Source: an uncultured Clostridia bacterium (GTDB taxonomy: Bacteria; Bacillota; Clostridia; TANB77; CAG-508). From it: 6,217 nt of DNA. Positions 4,133 to 6,217 of this stretch are shown here, piece by piece. The notes under the pieces were generated by a model. That model saw only the letters and a list, made by a program, of their open reading frames with translations, had not been told where the DNA came from and did not search any database. The stretch is from positions 1 to 6,217 of the forward strand of contig CALXAS010000081.1 of the NCBI GenBank assembly GCA_944386315.1, written 5' to 3'. Numbering within the stretch: the stretch's first letter is position 1; every line of letters starts with the position of its first letter. A program made the position numbers and the translations under genes.

Positions 4133-5986
4133 ATGTGTGGAATTGTAGGTTTTGTTAACTTAAAGAGAAATATAAAAACAGCAAACGATAAAGAAATTTT
4201 AGAAAATATGATGCAGACCATTGCCAGACGTGGACCAGACGAAGATGGCCTATATCAAGATGAGCACGTAGCAATGGGACATAAGCGATTGATTGTAATT
4301 GACCCAGAAGGTGGAAAGCAGCCAATGAACTACTGCTATCATGAAAACACTTACACAATTGTCTATAACGGACAATTATATAATGCAAAAGAGTTAAAAC
4401 AGGAATTGGAAGAATCTGATTTTACCTTTGAAACCCATTCGGATACAGAAGTTCTATTAAAAGGATTTATTCATTGGGGTTATGAGATTGTGCATAAAAT
4501 GAATGGTATTTTTGCTTTTGCTATTTGGGATTCAAAAAAGCAAGAATTATTCTTTGCTAGAGACCATTTTGGTGTAAAACCATTCTATTATACTGTAAAA
4601 GATGATACTTTTGTGTTTGCTTCAGAAGTAAAAGCTCTATTTGCTTTCCCTCATATAGAAGCAAAAATAGATAAAGAAGGAATTGGAGAACTATTTGCTT
4701 TAGGTCCTTGTCATACTTCTGGCAATGGTGTCTTTAAAAATATTTTTGAAATTCGCCCTGCTCACTTTGGCATTTGGAATGCAAATGGCTTGCAAATTCA
4801 CCGCTATTGGAAATTAGAAAGCAAACCTCATACAGATAGCTTTGGAGCTACTTGTGAAAAAGTTCGTTATTTGCTAGAGGATTCTATTACGAGACAATTA
4901 GTATCAGACGTTCCTCTTTGTACCTTCCTTTCCGGTGGGCTAGATTCTAGTATTATTACTTTATATGCTGCAAACTATTGCAAACAAAATGGTCTGCCAC
5001 CATTAAATACGTATTCTGTAGATTATGTGGACAATGATAAAAATTTCCAAAAAACAGACTTTCAGCCAAACTCAGACAACTACTATATATCTCTTATGAC
5101 ACAAAAACTGCATACCAAACATAAAGCCATTGTACTAGATACGCCAGAACTAGCAGATGCCTTAGAGGATGCCATGATTGCTCGTGATTATCCTGGTATG
5201 GCAGATGTGGATTCCTCCCTTCTTCTTTTCTGTAAAAATGTAAAACCAGAGGCAACCGTTTCTCTTACAGGAGAGTGTGCAGACGAAATATTTGGTGGTT
5301 ATCCATGGTTTTTCCGTGAAGATGCCCTAAAGAGTGGAACTTTCCCATGGTCTATTGCTCTAACAGAACGACAACAATTATTAAATCCTGCTATTGCAAA
5401 AGAAGTAAACTTAAAAGATTATATTGATTTTCGTTATCGTGAAAGCTTATCTGAAGTTACCATATTAGATACAGATTCTGACGAAACAGCAGAAAAAAGA
5501 AGAATCTCTCATTTAACACTAAATTGGTTTATGCAAACCTTATTAGACCGTAGTGATAAAATGGCTATGTATAACGGTTTCGAACTAAGAGTTCCTTTCT
5601 GTGATTATCGTTTGGCACAATATGTTTGGAATATTCCTTGGGAAATAAAGGCATTAAATGGTAGAGAAAAAGGATTGCTTCGCTATATTATGAAAGATAT
5701 TTTGCCTTCGGAGATTGTAGATAGAAAGAAAAGCCCTTACCCTAAAACATGGAACCCTACGTATTTAGCTAGAGTAAAGCAAATGCTTACTAATATTATG
5801 GAAGATAGAAACGCTCCTATTAATGATTTATTAAATAGAGAATACATTTTAAATATTTTAGAAACAGATGGCAAGGCATTTACAAGGCCATGGTTTGGTC
5901 AATTGATGACAGGACCACAGCTTATGGCTTATCTTTGCCAAGTGAATATGTGGCTGGAGAGGTATCAGCCTAAGATTGAGTTGTAA
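4133..5986 (+). CDS. asnB: Asparagine synthase (glutamine-hydrolysing), AsnB family
   Basis: A complete 617-residue class-B asparagine synthase, which makes asparagine from aspartate, ATP and glutamine (EC 6.3.5.4) in the cytoplasm. The N-terminal glutaminase domain (about 2-190) starts MCGIVGF, so Cys2 becomes the nucleophile after Met removal; Arg52 (KRL), Asn79-Gly80 (YNG) and Asp104 (HSDTE) fit the glutamine pocket. The synthase domain (about 235-600) has the ATP-pyrophosphatase loop SGGLDSS (267-273), TGECADEIFGGYPWF (379-393), LRVPF (about 485) and RKKSPYPKT (531-539). Two details differ from the commonest form: Cys382 replaces Gly in GEGADE, and SPYPKT replaces the usual GFP after RKK. 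As I recall, these mark a Firmicutes subgroup, members of which amidate meso-diaminopimelate in peptidoglycan (reported for B. subtilis and C. difficile AsnB). Cell-wall amidation is thus a real alternative. It is monocistronic, with a short leader and a terminator. The catalytic call is strong; the physiological acceptor is uncertain. Confidence -1.
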   Translation: MCGIVGFVNLKRNIKTANDKEILENMMQTIARRGPDEDGLYQDEHVAMGHKRLIVIDPEGGKQPMNYCYHENTYTIVYNGQLYNAKELKQELEESDFTFETHSDTEVLLKGFIHWGYEIVHKMNGIFAFAIWDSKKQELFFARDHFGVKPFYYTVKDDTFVFASEVKALFAFPHIEAKIDKEGIGELFALGPCHTSGNGVFKNIFEIRPAHFGIWNANGLQIHRYWKLESKPHTDSFGATCEKVRYLLEDSITRQLVSDVPLCTFLSGGLDSSIITLYAANYCKQNGLPPLNTYSVDYVDNDKNFQKTDFQPNSDNYYISLMTQKLHTKHKAIVLDTPELADALEDAMIARDYPGMADVDSSLLLFCKNVKPEATVSLTGECADEIFGGYPWFFREDALKSGTFPWSIALTERQQLLNPAIAKEVNLKDYIDFRYRESLSEVTILDTDSDETAEKRRISHLTLNWFMQTLLDRSDKMAMYNGFELRVPFCDYRLAQYVWNIPWEIKALNGREKGLLRYIMKDILPSEIVDRKKSPYPKTWNPTYLARVKQMLTNIMEDRNAPINDLLNREYILNILETDGKAFTRPWFGQLMTGPQLMAYLCQVNMWLERYQPKIEL

Positions 5987-5992
5987 TATGTT

Positions 5993-6027
5993 TTGAGGTC
6001 GCTAAAAAAGCGACCTCAAGTTTTAAT
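5993..6027 (+). terminator. Intrinsic terminator of asnB
   Basis: TTGAGGTCGC (5993-6002) pairs with GCGACCTCAA (6010-6019); one further T-A pair closes a five-A loop. GTTTTAATT follows on the plus strand. It begins six bases after the asnB stop. The U-run is short but the stem is GC-rich. On the minus strand, AAAACAT follows the stem, so it is a poorer terminator for the DinD-like gene that ends three bases away. Confidence -1.
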
Positions 6028-6217
6028 TCATTCCATTTTTAGGCAATTTATTACTATTCGCTATTTTCTTATTTTCTGATTTTACTCTTCTTTCTAATTT
6101 CTTTAAATCTTCTGCTGGTTTTAAATTTTCAGGTTTTATACCTCTTTTATTTAACATATTTCTTACACTTAAGTTATTATCTACATGCTCATCAGTTATA
6201 CTTTCTTCTCCATACAT
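6023..6217 (-). CDS. DinD-like DNA-damage-inducible protein, C-terminal fragment (gene enters from the right edge)
   Basis: The last 64 or so codons of a leftward gene, ending TAA at 6025-6023. The ATG at the edge is probably an internal Met, not the start. The fragment is very charged and resembles the C-terminal tail of DinD as I know it: a His-Val segment (11-12), SVRNML (17-22), RGIKPENLKPAEDLKKLERR (25-44) and a Lys-rich end. In DinD this region follows a BRO-N-like domain, and E. coli DinD is an SOS-induced protein reported to affect RecA filaments. No BRO-N domain, start or LexA box can be seen here because they lie outside the window. It converges on asnB. The family call rests on a short motif; an unrelated phage or plasmid antirepressor-like protein is the main alternative. 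Confidence -1.
   Translation of the reverse strand: MYGEESITDEHVDNNLSVRNMLNKRGIKPENLKPAEDLKKLERRVKSENKKIANSNKLPKNGMN

Noticed and set aside
1..6217. CRISPR array, tRNA/rRNA genes, insertion sequence ends or attachment sites
   Set aside because: No regularly spaced repeats, no structured RNA signatures, no transposase or integrase and no long terminal inverted repeats were seen on either strand.

Overview
The window looks like chromosomal DNA of a low-GC anaerobic Firmicute, probably a clostridium or a Lachnospiraceae-type gut bacterium. The reasons are the AT-rich codons, strong AGGAGG ribosome binding sites before nearly every gene, short intergenic regions with sigma-A-type promoters and hairpin terminators, and an enzyme set typical of fermenters. 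No family or species can be fixed from the sequence alone.

Layout, left to right. Positions 1-1893 hold a leftward unit: a promoter with an AT-rich upstream element, a stand-alone FIST-domain sensor protein (1814-648), a short gap with an intercistronic hairpin, and the first 182 codons of an NAD(P)-dependent aldehyde dehydrogenase that runs off the left edge. Positions 1914-2809 hold a small cassette bounded by a hairpin at each end: a leftward GNAT-like acetyltransferase (2410-1964) and a divergent rightward gene for a 53-residue, acidic, lysine-free protein (2580-2741). Their promoters are packed into the 169 bp between them. Positions 2828-3985 hold a leftward iron-dependent alcohol dehydrogenase very close to FucO (lactaldehyde reductase / 1,2-propanediol oxidoreductase). 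It is divergent from asnB (4133-5986), a complete glutamine-hydrolysing asparagine synthase with its own terminator. The right edge holds the C-terminal 64 codons of a leftward gene that resembles DinD (DNA-damage-inducible protein D).

How the parts may fit together. The FucO-type dehydrogenase and the aldehyde dehydrogenase could act on the two sides of an aldehyde such as lactaldehyde, one reducing it to the alcohol and the other oxidising it to the acid. FIST domains are proposed small-molecule sensors, so the FIST protein in the aldehyde dehydrogenase operon may respond to a substrate or product. This is inference from gene context. The GNAT/53-residue cassette, AsnB and the DinD-like gene have no obvious link to that pathway.

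I do not see a clearly new multi-gene defence or mobile system. The most unusual items are a 14-bp element shared by two promoters that are 0.6 kb apart, the crowded promoter region of the cassette, and the unrecognised 53-residue protein.
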